From: Adenanthera pavonina
Taxonomy: Eukaryota; Streptophyta; Magnoliopsida; Fabales; Fabaceae
Direction: 5' to 3'
DNA length: 64,000 bases
Assembly: GCA_026686845.1 (NCBI GenBank)
Contig: JAIVEN010000014.1
Coordinates: forward strand, 35,300,001 to 35,364,000
In this document: positions 13,090 through 24,614 of the stretch, piece after piece
Layout: the number at the start of each line of letters is the position of its first letter
Position numbering within the stretch: the first letter of the stretch is position 1
Notes under the pieces: model-generated
Seen by the model: the letters and a program-made list of their open reading frames with translations, nothing else
Database searches by the model: none
What the model was told of the DNA's origin: nothing
Position numbers and translations under genes: made by a program

Positions 13090-14616
13090 GGCATCCTGAG
13101 GCTTAGCTCTTTAACATAGAAATAGCCAAACTAATCATAAAATCAGTTAAACATCAAAGCAACACATGTAAAACATAAGCACAATGTATCAATATAAAAG
13201 CTTAGAGTAAGAGTTATTACCTCAAGGCTTTACTTCCTTAGCTTTATACTTGCTTTTCACTTGCCTGGAATCACTTTTTTAACTTGATTAAAGCCTATTA
13301 GCATCATGAAACCTTAACATGTTTTGGGAACCCTAAACTTGAACATTTTAGAAACTAAGTTTCACAATGAATCTCTTAGTCTTTCATAGTTATTTGGTAT
13401 ACTAGGAGTATATTGGAGGCATTAATTTCTTCAAAAACTCACTCCCTCCTTTACTTCTCTCTTTGACTGAAAATGGCCTTCAAAAATGCATTTGAGAAAA
13501 ATCCTTTCTTTTACCAATATCTCTTGAAATCCATGCTTTAATCATCATTATAAACTCAACCCAACCATTTGTTAAATAAAACACAAACTCTCCGCCTCCC
13601 CCCCTCCCCTAAAAAATCATGCCTTGGCTGAAACATAGGGAGAGATTAGAGGGAGGAAGAAAATGGTGTTAAACCCTAACCTAAATGGATGAAGAAAGAA
13701 ACTAGATGAAAGGAAAAGAAAGCTAGAAGAGAAAAGAAATTGTACCTCTTGAAGTCACCTGCCCTTCTTCTTTTTCTTCTCTTCTTTCCTTCCTCTTTCT
13801 TCTTCTCTTCCTCATGCACTCTCCTTCTCTTTCTTCACTCTCTCCTTTCGATTGGGGCAAGGGAAATGGATGCGGAAGAGGTTTATTTATAGATAAAATG
13901 GGAGAGTATTGTCCCTTGGATGAAATCTTGATCCAATGGCCCATTTTTATTCTTGAACCAATGGCATTTTTATTCTTGAATTGTTTATACCAATTTCCCA
14001 TTATGCTCATAGATATTTAAACTCATGTGAGAGTGTGTGAAAAGGTATTTTTATCCCAGTTTTCCCTCCAAATTTTTAGTCATATCAAGGAGAGAGGGAA
14101 AATGTAATTTTATTTTTTGCAGATAAATTTTACTCTGGTTTGAGTACTTTTGATCTGGGTTTTCTATTATATTTAGTATCATTTCTATTTACTTTATTTG
14201 TATGACTCATTATCTTTTTCTCTTAACTTTTTCATGTGGGGTCCAATTATCTTACTTATTTTTTTTACTATTCACCTCCTCTGATATTTACTATTTACGT
14301 GGGACCTGTCTTATCAAACTTGTATTTTTTCCTTTTTGGGCCCACATATCCTGTATCACTTATACTTTTAGCCTGCACTTAAGTATTATAATATTATTTT
14401 CTCTCTCTTCTCTTGTAAAATGACCATTTTGCCCTTACCTTTTGGCAAAATGATTGTTTTGCGCTTTTAAGCCCCTTTTTGATATTTTTATAATATTTTG
14501 GACTTTAAATCTATTTAATTAAATATCCAAGCTTTCCCAAACATTATGATTTAATCCAGAATAATTTAATGTCATTCAAAATATTATTTGGTCATACATG
14601 AAAAATGCAGATGTTA
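13090..14616 (-). repeat. Truncated Tekay/Del-like LTR (minus orientation)
   Basis: Collinear with part of the solo LTR at 16726-19744. Shared landmarks are 'catcc..aggc..agctct' at 13092 and 17965, the gene-like CT-rich block (13740-13840 and 18790-18900), 'aaatgaccattttgccctt' at 14418 compared with 19541, and the end word 'atgttac' at 14610 and 19737. Only the 5' portion (minus-strand sense) is present; the rest is missing at the copia junction. The open frames at 13723-14423 are by-products of its pyrimidine-rich tracts. Confidence 0.6.
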
Positions 14617-16200
14617 CCCCCTACAAAACAACAAACAACACTAATTACTTCACATTATCTTTGGATAGAACTTAAATATCAACATTAGAAACAACAGTTG
14701 AGCCTTCTCATCAATCAACAACAAATGACAAGCCCTCAGCTCAGGAACAAATGATGGTTGGTACCACCATTCATATATCACTCACACACATAATCTCCTA
14801 TGTGTACTACCAGAGTATAACTTGAATACCAATAGGTAATCTCTCTCCATTACATGGATCTCCTAAGTAGATACAATTACAAACAAAATGACTAAACTCA
14901 AGAGAACCTGTTGGATTCTTACCACTCATATAAACAGAAATTGAACAAACATCGTAATTCAAAATTAATGAGTCAGTTTAAAAAGTATTAGCTTATTTGT
15001 TTGAATTCATTTTGCCAACTGACACAACTAAATTCAATTTTTTAAGGTTATAGTGAAGAAGCCAATCACATGCTTAACTTGTTGCCTTGGAAAGTGAAGA
15101 AACTTTTAACAATGGCAAGTTAAAACCTCTTCAACTTCTCCTTAGAAACCTTTCAACCATTCATCCATTAATTGATAAAGTTTCACATTTTGTTGAATTT
15201 GACATTGTCAAATATAATTTCATTACATAATGAGGGGTGCTTCTTCACTCCAATGAAGAATTTCCTTCCAGTATGCCAGGCTCCTTCTTCAATTTTCGTT
15301 AATGATTTGACATTACTTTGTCTACCCTTACAACCCGATATTTGGCTATCAGATTTGAACCAGGTATCCAAACATCTTCCCACCTTCAGCCATATAGGTG
15401 AAGGGAATAACCAACTCGAATGCCATGTCACAATCCACTTGGACAATTTTAATCAAGCTGGCATGACATGTATTTGAGTCAATGGACATTAGGACCTTCT
15501 GTTAGTTTTGGGCAATATTGTTATGATTTTGACACTTTAAAGGCAACATTACACCAAAAGAAAAGTTTATGATACTAGCAGCAACTTTGGGAGCAGATTT
15601 TCACTTTAACCCAAAGGAAAATAAACAAAGTAAAATTCTTAGTCAAACTTCTCAACAATATCAAGGCTTTTACATTGTGTTCATCACATGATAATTAACA
15701 ACTTTTTGATTCAACCTTCTCCAACACACCCCCACTTTTGATCAATACTTTATTCATTGCAATATCTCATCCAACATGACAAGAATGAGTTGATGAGATT
15801 AGGTCCAACATTGCAATGGTGGAAGAATATGACATGAAGAAATTAAATTGGCAACAATATTGATGACCAGTATTTCATGCAATGAAGGGTAAAGATTTAG
15901 CAAGCAAAACAATATGGCATGAAGCGTGTTGAATCGTTTAAACAAATGGATGGATATTCGATTTGTATTGGGCAGAGGGGTTATTAAGTCACAGGGAGAC
16001 AATTGAAACACAAAATTTGAAGGAAAGGAAGTGGAAATGGTGTACATCAACCCAATTAATCCTTTGTTTGCTATGCATGAAATCAGTTGCCTCTCCTATT
16101 TTGTTTCCATTGAAGCTACAAAAGGTCATTCCATCAAAGCAAGAAAAGAATGACACTTGACATAAATGGATATAAAGTATGTGAAGTTGAAATTGCCCTT
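14617..16200. other. Intergenic, no recognisable gene
   Basis: Frames at 15172-15477 (+), 15183-15446 (-) and 15799-16050 (-) overlap on both strands and show no domain. No splice-linked homology was recognised. Confidence 0.4.
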
Positions 16201-16306
16201 CTATATATAAGAGACCTGATTTACAAAACCCTACACCTTTGCTTCACCAAACTTCATTCGGCAAAAGGCAGTGTCATTTGCTTCCCATGGCCGATGGAGG
16301 TTGATA
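16200..16306 (+). promoter_or_regulatory. Promoter-plus-first-exon-like remnant
   Basis: A good TATA box (CTATATATAAG at 16200) is followed by a leader-like segment containing AAACCCTA-like (telo-box-like) sequence, then CCATGGCCGATGGAGG at about 16288 and a possible splice donor (G/GTTGAT). Telo-box leaders are typical of plant ribosomal-protein and translation genes. No continuing exon was found on either side of the solo LTR that starts 420 bp downstream, so this may be a gene relic or coincidence. Confidence 0.3.
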
Positions 16307-16725
16307 TTTTATTTTAGCTTCCTCTTAATTTTATTAACTACCGGCTTTCTTTTCTATTTATTAATTTTATTACCTACTGGACTTCTTTTTTATTTATTTA
16401 GTTATTTATTTATTTATTTGCAATGGTAGTTGCTGCTGGTTAAAGTTGCTCTTTATTTTTTTGTCTTCTTCCTTTCTCTTTTGTTGATTTTAATGTATCA
16501 AATAAGTGATTAAAATTACCTTTCATATTATCATTTGCCCTTCCAGTAATATCACAATTTTTACATAGCCTTTTATTTATTCTTTTAACCAACATTTTTA
16601 TGTAGCTCAAATCAAGATTTGTATGTTATAATGATGTAGTGCGGGAGAAATTAATCATTACAATTTACAGGTTATAAATTGGCAATTCCGTTGAAAATTA
16701 TTATATTTGTTAGAAAGATGCTTGC

Positions 16726-19700
16726 TGTCACACCTCATCTTGGACACCCTTCCCATGAATACTGCCTCATTTGAATGTAGTACAATAACTTATGAGAGCT
16801 TAAACCAACTAGAAACTTAAAACGATAAAATTCTATTTTTGTGTACCATTTACTTATTTGCGCAGCAAACTTTGAAAAATCATAAATAAATGCACAAAAA
16901 TCATTTCTTAATTATTCAAGTCTCTAAAAATCAAACACATCTTGAGTTTATGGAAAAATATGAAACTAGAATTTGGACATCAATTACTATAGTTTATTTG
17001 TCCAAGTTTACTATTCATTTTGTGCTGCCAGTTTTTGTCTAGATTCTAACCCATAATTTAAAACTTTATTTCTCATTATTCACTAAGTTGTTTTATGCAA
17101 TATTTATATCATTTGAAAGCCTTGCATGTATATTTTCTAACAATATTTATTTTATACATTTATTCAACTCATATAGGGCAGAGCATTACTTTAAAACATT
17201 AGGGGTCAAAATAATATTTTACTAGAAAAGTTTTAGGAAAACCTACATAACTTCTTTTGTATAACTCCAAATTCATTCAAACTAGTGACATATTAATCTT
17301 AAAACATAGCTCTATTCATACATGTAAGCCACTAAATTTTTGGAGCATTACTTGATTTTATACATTATTCTAGAATCAACAACAATTTCAGACATTTTCC
17401 AGCAGCCTGTTTTTACATCATTAACTTCTTTGAGTCGTAACCTATTTCATTCTTTGCCAATTATACATAAACTGTTTTGCCATAACACATATCATTTCCT
17501 CTAACTATAGGCATCAAACTTTGACTCATATCCCTTTATCATTTCATGTTAAACATGTTCTATCATTAGCATATCTTGAATTGTCATTGAGGGAAATATT
17601 CATATTTTAACACTTTTAACTTATTCATTATACATATTTATACATCATACACATTCCAATTTCCTTTCATAAATTATACATGCTTCATGATCATATTTTC
17701 ACATAACAAACTTTATAACCAAAACATCATGGTCAATTATAAACATTGACTTGCTCCCTTATCTTTTCCTTTGTCCTGAAGCCTTCATTCATTGCATTTC
17801 CATTACCTAGCATGGTTATTAAATTGGGGGATGAGATTGAGTATCTCTGTAGTAAACTTGCACATGCTAATACATCATTACATAACATGAAAACATTTGA
17901 TAACATTGCATAAGTTTATAAAGCATGCACAAATACCATATTTGCTAATAAAATTTCAACAACATAAATAAGACATCCCAGGCACAGCTCTCAACAAATA
18001 AACAGTCAATTAGTCCATTAAACAATCAAAGCAATAACATAGCAACATTATCATATCATAAAACATGCATAAGCATTGTGCAATAACATAAAACCAAGGC
18101 AAGAATACTAACTGAAAGTTTTAACCTTTCCTCTTTAACTTGGATTCCCTTTACTTGAATCATTTCTTAATCACTGCCTTGCCTTTTCCCAAACCTAGAG
18201 GCAACCATAAAACCTTGCTAGGTCATCTTATTCTTAATGAACTTATTTAAGGTTCACTTGAACCCTAATTTTTCATATTTTGAAATCCAACTTAAACCCT
18301 TAATTCGTTGATCTTTTTTAACTAATTGGGACCCTAAGAACTCACTAGAATTATTAAAATGATCATATTCACTCTAAGGTCACCTTCTAGCTTTGGCTAA
18401 AATTCTTGCCCCAAAAAACCCAAACTTAAAACTTCAATTTATTCTTGAAACCTTTGCCTTTCCTCTTCTAATTTTCATATGAAGAATCCATTTCTAACAT
18501 TAGTTGCTTGAAATTCCAACTCCTTACCCTACTTTTAACTTGGCCAAAACCACCTTGTAGGGAAACAAGAGAAGGAATTTCAATACAACTTGTTTAAAGC
18601 TCATCCAATTCTACTTTCTTGCAACTTTTTCATGCTTTCCCCTAGGTTTATTGTATGAAAACACTCTCCTTTAGCAAACCCCTATCTTGGTCGAAACATA
18701 AAGAAGCTTGGGGAGGGAAGAGAGCTTTCAAAAGCCTGACCAAACTTACACCAAATGGAAGAGATGAGAAGAGGAACCTTACCTTTAACTTGCTTTCCTT
18801 GCCTTCAAGCTTATTTCTTTCTCTTCCCCCTTCTTCTTCCTTCTTCCTTCTCTGTTTTCTCTCTAAAATTTTTCAGCATCTCTTCTCTTTCTTCTCTGGT
18901 AAATTTCAGCCAAGGAGAGAGGGATAATATAGACAACAACTCACCACAAAGATCACCCAAGAGTCTTGAAGAATTGTGGCTAATTTAGTTACTTCCTAGG
19001 CTTAAACTCTTAAAATATTAAAATAATCCTTTCCAACATGTAAGGATATTTTCGGTCAATGACAGGAGAGGGAGTATCCTTCATACTGCATATTTTTCTT
19101 AGTCCAGATACAAACATTCTGTATTGATTACTTTTTATTTGAACAATTAAAGGTATTTTAATAGTATTTTTAATATTGTTTGTACCACATTCTATATAGG
19201 AAATAAAGTAGATTGAGATTTATATTTAAACTTTATATCATGCCTCAAACTTCTTTATGTGGGGCCCACATACTTTTCTTTTTTACTTTTTCTGTATTTG
19301 TGGGGCCCACAGTACTTTTTCTTTTCTTGTATAATTTTACTGCATTCTGTAATTTATTTCTTTTTAAACCGATTTCTTTGGTCACAATATATTTTTTCTT
19401 TGGGTCCAACATGTCTCCATTTTGACATCAATGGTTCAAATTTCAAAATTTTTGAAAAGTACCATAAAGGACCCAAAATTTTGGATAATTATATTAAGGA
19501 CCCATCATTTTGAATTAATTACAATTGAGACTTAATATGGAAAATGATCATTTTGTCCCTTGTGATAGTCATTTATCATTTTAATATCACATCTTTTCTA
19601 ACTATGCTTTTCTTACATTCATACGGGTTATCTATGTTTATCTTTTTAAACACGTCATAATCATCACTTAAGCATATCCTAATTGCCTTAAACATAGGCA

Positions 19701-19744
19701 TGATTATCACATTTTTACTTAATCCTAAAAATCAGAATGTTACT
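16726..19744 (-). mobile_element. Solo LTR, Tekay/Del-like Ty3 element
   Basis: On the minus strand it starts AGTAACATTCTG (one change from the usual TGTAACA) and ends GAGGTGTGACA, the typical ends of Tekay/Del LTRs. It is flanked by the perfect 5-bp target duplication CTTGC (16721-16725 and 19745-19749). Neither a primer site nor a polypurine tract borders it, so it is a 3,019-bp solo LTR left by recombination between the two LTRs. CT-rich tracts (18790-18900) give spurious frames. Confidence 0.78.
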
Positions 19745-20141
19745 CTTGCCTTTTAAAACCAAAGCTTAGTTTGAATTTGGTGAAAATGAAGGGAATAATC
19801 TGGTACATTACTTTATTTCAGAAACACATGAAAGTATGAGGAAATAAATTTCAGAACATTTGACCAACATTCCACCTAAATCTATCTCTAAAAAAATTAA
19901 TAGAAAATAAAGATAATAGAAGTCATTGGGACAATATAATATATATATGTGTGAGTATTCCCACAATAGTTAGTTCAAATGTTTTGACATTTATATTTCT
20001 TAAGTAGAGTTTTGAATTTGAGTTTTGTATATGAAAAAAATTACCTCTAAAAAAACTTAACATACATGTGATATAACTTGATTCGATTCAGATTAGTTAT
20101 TTTGAATTTTAAATTCAAATTGAGAAGGGAGTTAAAGGATT

Positions 20142-20287
20142 TTTTTTTTTTCTTGAAGTATCTGGTAGCCAAAACCTACCCCACTTTAAATCAAATATTT
20201 AACACGACTACATTTTCAGGACTCAAACTCGAGACCATTGATTAAGCTAGTACAACTCCTTACTAGTTGAACGAAGTGCTTGGTAGA
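20142..20287 (-). mobile_element. Possible tRNA-derived SINE
   Basis: Read on the minus strand, the block has an A-box-like TAGCTTAATCAATGG followed by a B-box-like GAGTTTGAGTCC, then ends in a run of about 13 As (T run at 20142-20154). Imperfect flanking repeats GAGTTAAAGGA and GAGTTAACAGA could be the target duplication. The internal boxes are too close together for a normal tRNA promoter and the call is tentative. Confidence 0.35.
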
Positions 20288-20343
20288 GTTAACAGAAGCT
20301 ATGTAGATAAATGATTATCATTCATTTGGGTAAACTTATGTAT

Positions 20344-20560
20344 GCAAACATATTTTTGGCTAACCTTGTGTTTAATTCATTTTAAAAGGTCATTCTTTGT
20401 AAAATTATTTTATCCCCTAAGTATACTTTTGGCTAACATTGTGTTTGACTCATTTTAAAAGAACATTTTATAAACTTATTTTTACCTCTAAACATACTTT
20501 TAGTCAAGAAACTGAAAAGGTTACTTTGTAGTTCACAAACGTACTTTTGTTTCATAATCA
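20344..20560. repeat. Short tandem repeat, about 75-bp unit, 2-3 copies
   Basis: Units share 'acttttggctaac.ttgtgttt' and 'tcattttaaaag', beginning near 20347, 20421 and, more degenerately, 20500. Non-coding. Confidence 0.6.
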
Positions 20561-21849
20561 TTTTATCAAAGTTACTTTTACAATAAAAAATATCCAAATA
20601 TAAATCATGTTAGAATAAACTTTATTCAAATTTCATTTTATCAAACTTCATTCTATTCTAATTTAAGTTTGGAAAATAAAAACCAAACAGGCTCATATCA
20701 TCCTCGGAATGCATGTGTGAATGCATGAATAACAGAACTCTCCCTCTTCGTCTCTAAAAAATCTTCCTCTCATTCTTGTGCCATCTGATGTGGAACAAAG
20801 AAAGATCCAAACATGCACCTGCAGATTTTAATGTGCAGTTTTTCAAGCTCCACAGGGACAGGATTAATTTGATTATGCCCTCTATTCTCCACGGGAGAAG
20901 ATAATTTTATTTATACCCTTAATTTGTGTTTATACATTCCAGTTTATTATACAAATAAATTGAAATTGAAAGATAAGTTTGCTTTTTTTTTTTCCCTACC
21001 AAACTGAAAAATAAGGTTGGCTCGTCAAAATAACGAGCTTTTACGTAACCGAAACCACCGTCATTTGTTTTTTCGGTGTAATACTCGAGCTCAAATCCTA
21101 TCTCTAACCTCAATTTGTACATCAAGAACAAAAATATTAAGGATATTTCAAGAGCCATAATCATTGGTTTAAATATTTCTTTTCAATTTCTAGTAAAAAA
21201 TATTTCTTTTCAATATGCGGATATCATAATTAATTATATTTGTACCCTTACTATTTTGAAAGAAAAGCGATGTTATTTAATATAATGAACAACGTAGCCA
21301 ATCACCACGTATGTGACTAATCATCTAATCATTGCATAACTAGTCGTTTTTTAGTAAGTCTAAGTTTTGTCATTTGAAATAGGTTTAGGTCTCAATTTTT
21401 TTTTATAATCATGAACTAAGTATCTTCAACCAATAGCTTGTGATAATGAGGGTAATGGATATACTTCATCTAACTAAATTTGCATCATACATAAAGACCG
21501 ATAATTGAATCCCAACTACTTGTTTAAGAGGTAAAATCCCCTACCACTCATGCTCTATCTTTTGATGTAATTGTTTTGGTCAATTGTGTAACCAAAATAT
21601 TTTTCTGTCATTAGTGAAGGTTTATTGGTAAAATTTGAAAGTACCTCTAAGCGTGTGTTTAGTTCAACAAAGGGAAAGGAACGGAAAGAATTTTAATGGA
21701 AGCAAAGGGAGGGAAGTAAAGAAATTTTAATATTACTTGTTTGGTTTTATAAACTTTTCAATGATGAATTGGACATAACTAGTGATATGGAGGAATTAAC
21801 AACCCAAGAAGATGAATTGAGTTTAACATTTTATTGAAGGATTCGAGTT
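20561..21849. other. Intergenic, nothing recognised
   Basis: AT-rich DNA without a recognisable gene. The minus-strand frame at 20919-21164 has no domain. A purine-rich stretch at 21650-21730 precedes the LINE. Confidence 0.4.
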
Positions 21850-23330
21850 TGAGAGGTAAAAAAAAGACCTTAAGAGTATAAATAATAATAAAGCCATTAG
21901 TCGTAATGATATTCCTATTTAAGTTTGAAACTGTTTAGGAGATAAGGACATTTTGTGACTTACTAAACTATTTAACAAGATTTTAAAGTTAAAGAAAATG
22001 TCAGAAGAATCGAGAAATAGCATTTTAGTGTCTGTATACAAAAATAAGAGCAATATTCAAAGCAGTTTAAATTATCGAGGGATAAAACTTATAAGTTACA
22101 CTATGAAACAATGGGAAAAAGTGGTTAAGTATAGATTAAAAAATGAGACTCCTATTTCTGAAAACCAATTTAGATTTATATCCGGACGGTCTACAACATG
22201 GGTTATTATCTATTAAGGAGCTTGATGGAAAGATAGGAAAGTAAAGAAAGAGAATTACATTTGATTTTCATTGATTTGAAAAAAGCTTATAATAGAGTAC
22301 CAAGAAATGTGCTATAGAAAACCCTAAAGAAGAAAAATGTTTACATGTCATAAAGGATATGTATAATGTGGCAACAACAAATATGAGAACTCCTGGAGTT
22401 GAGACAAAGGATTATCTTGTAAGGATAAGTTTGCATCAAAGATAATTCTTGAGTCCATACTTGTTTGATTTGGTTTTGAATGTTTTAACATAATATATAC
22501 AAAAGGAAATTTTTAAGTGTATGCTCTTCACAAATAATATAGTTTTAATTGAGGACAAAATAGAAAAGATTAATTCCAAACTTGAATTATGGAGACACAC
22601 TTTGGAATCGAAATGTTTCCACATGAGTAGGAGTAAAATTGAATATGTGCATTGCAAATTTAGCAAGATGTAAGATACAAATAATTTAGAGGTAAAAATT
22701 GAAGTGCAAACTATACCACAATTGTCAAAATTAATATATTTGGGTTTAATTTTACAGAATGACAGTGAAATTGATGGAGATGTTATGCATAAAATACAAG
22801 TTGAGTGATTAAAGTAAAGAAAAATTTTAGGAGTTATTTGCAATCACAAGTTACTTATCAAGCTCAAAGGGAAATTTTATAGAACTGTTATAAAACCAGC
22901 AATGTTATATGGTAGTGAATGTTGGGTTTTGAAGGATCAATAAGAACGTAAAATAGGCGTAGTAAAAATAAGAATATTAAGGTAGATTTGTGACCATACA
23001 AGAATAGTTAAGATAATAAATGATTATTTATGAGGAAAAGTTGAAGTGGTAACTATCGTGGAGAAAATGGTAAAAAATTATTTATGTTAGTTCAGACATG
23101 TACAAAGAAGAGAACCAAATGAGCCAATAAAAGTTTATCAAATAGCTTTTAGCCTTATAAAAAGCAATAGAAGAAGACCAAGAATGACACTGAAAGAGAT
23201 TATAATACGGGATCTCTTGATAAATAATTTATCTGAAAAGATAATTTTTTATAAAGTCTAATAACGTCAAATGATCTATGTAGCCAACTTCCCTTAATGA
23301 GATAAAGTTAATGTTGATATTGTGGTGATT
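21850..23330 (+). pseudogene. Dead RTE-type LINE reverse transcriptase
   Basis: Translation in shifting frames recovers the RT domain and C-terminus of plant RTE-clade non-LTR retrotransposons in correct order: 'KAISRNDIPI' (about 21891), 'NILVSVYKNK' and 'NYRGIKLISYTMKQWEKV' (22020-22130), 'NQFRFISGRSTT' (22165), 'FIDLKKAYNRVPR' (22268), 'LHQRQFLSPYLF' (22430), 'FTNNIVLIEDK' (the catalytic FADD is changed), 'SKLELWRHTLESK', 'YLGLILQNDSEIDGDV', then the decayed RxW...HVQRR and 'IYVANFP' tail. The longest intact frame is 72 residues (21998-22216). The endonuclease domain is missing upstream, as in 5'-truncated copies. Confidence 0.88.
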
Positions 23331-24614
23331 TAAGAGAGAAAATGGGGGAAACTAAACAGTTTTCACTTTGATTAATAAACAATGGCATATATATTATTTT
23401 TGCTCCAAAAAATCTTATATATATTATTTACTATAACTCAAAGGGAATTTTTTTAAATAATAAAAACAAAATATAGCTAGTTTAGTCATCAATTTTTGGC
23501 TGTCTATTTTCCTCTAAGTACCGCCAAAGAGAAGGGAAAATTCACTTCCCCCCTACTAAATACATTGAAGTAGATGAGGAAAAATTTTCATTTTCTATCT
23601 TCTCCCCACCTCTCTTCTCAAAATACCCCCAATCAAACATTATGTTAAAAAAAAAACGTGGAGATATATGAAACAAACATTTCTTTTGGCCATGAAAACA
23701 TAACATTTTGATGGTCATGTAAATGTTTAACAATTATATCAGCCCTCATCAAATTGGAATTGGAATAATATGTATTTTGAAGGAATAAAATGTCAATTAA
23801 CTAAAAAAAATTAATAAACAAGCAGAGCAAGTACATCATTCTGCTGCACGTAGACCACACTACATGAATGAACCAAAATTTCATAATACAGCACCGTATG
23901 ATGATTAAAAAGGTACTGATATCACATTTTCATTCCAATACCATATGTAACAGACAAGGATAACAATGGTCAAGGTTTATTTTCAAAAAAGAGCAAATAA
24001 TTTGGATGCCACTCATAATAAAGGAGAATAATTTACCCAAAACAATGGTTTGTAAATTACCCACATTTCAATAAACATTTTAATTTACTTTTTTTTTTTT
24101 TCAAAACCTCTGAAAAGTACAAGTAATTCACTTAGAAGAATTTAAAGTTTCTGGAAGAAAACTGTCATACAGGAAAAATGACATACCAAAACCAGGAACA
24201 GTTTCACCAATTGAAATCCTGACGAGTTTAATTTGGTCTCTCCTAATTTCTTTCTCCAATCCCCCCAAATCCAAAGCAAGGTACTGAAGAAAGAAATCGA
24301 GAGAAACCGGGCTTTCACAAGTTTGATGTGGGCAAGAAAACACAATTTCAACAGTGCATAACAGATTCACAGGGAGCCAAAAAAATAAATCAATACACAA
24401 ACATAACAGGTACATCATGCTGCAGTGAGCCAAAATTTCATAATACAGCATAGTACAAGGATAAAAAGGGAACGGAGATCAGATGTTCATTCCAATTCCA
24501 ATACTAAGCAAAATCCTAATGTCTCTTTCTATCTCAGGTGAACAAGATTGAATGAATTTTGGCAAGTTATTGTAAAAGGCAAGATGTTCAAACATGAACA
24601 GAAGCTCAAAGTGT
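23331..24614. other. 3' flank of uS9m gene, with a duplicated block
   Basis: Contains the 3' untranslated region of the uS9m gene at its right end and no other recognisable gene. A block of about 120 bp at 23815-23941 is repeated at 24388-24507 (shared words 'aaaatttcataatacagca', 'gtacatcat.ctgc', 'tcattccaat'). Frames at 24128-24451 (-) have no domain. Confidence 0.5.

Noticed and set aside
13723..14423. Overlapping frames on both strands (13723-14010, 13814-14020, 14202-14423)
   Set aside because: They fall in the CT-rich part of a Tekay/Del-like LTR fragment and have no recognisable protein.
21640..23640. RTE LINE nested inside a foldback MITE (purine-rich flanks at 21650 and 23515)
   Set aside because: Flanks look vaguely similar in inverted order, but no clear termini or duplication were found.
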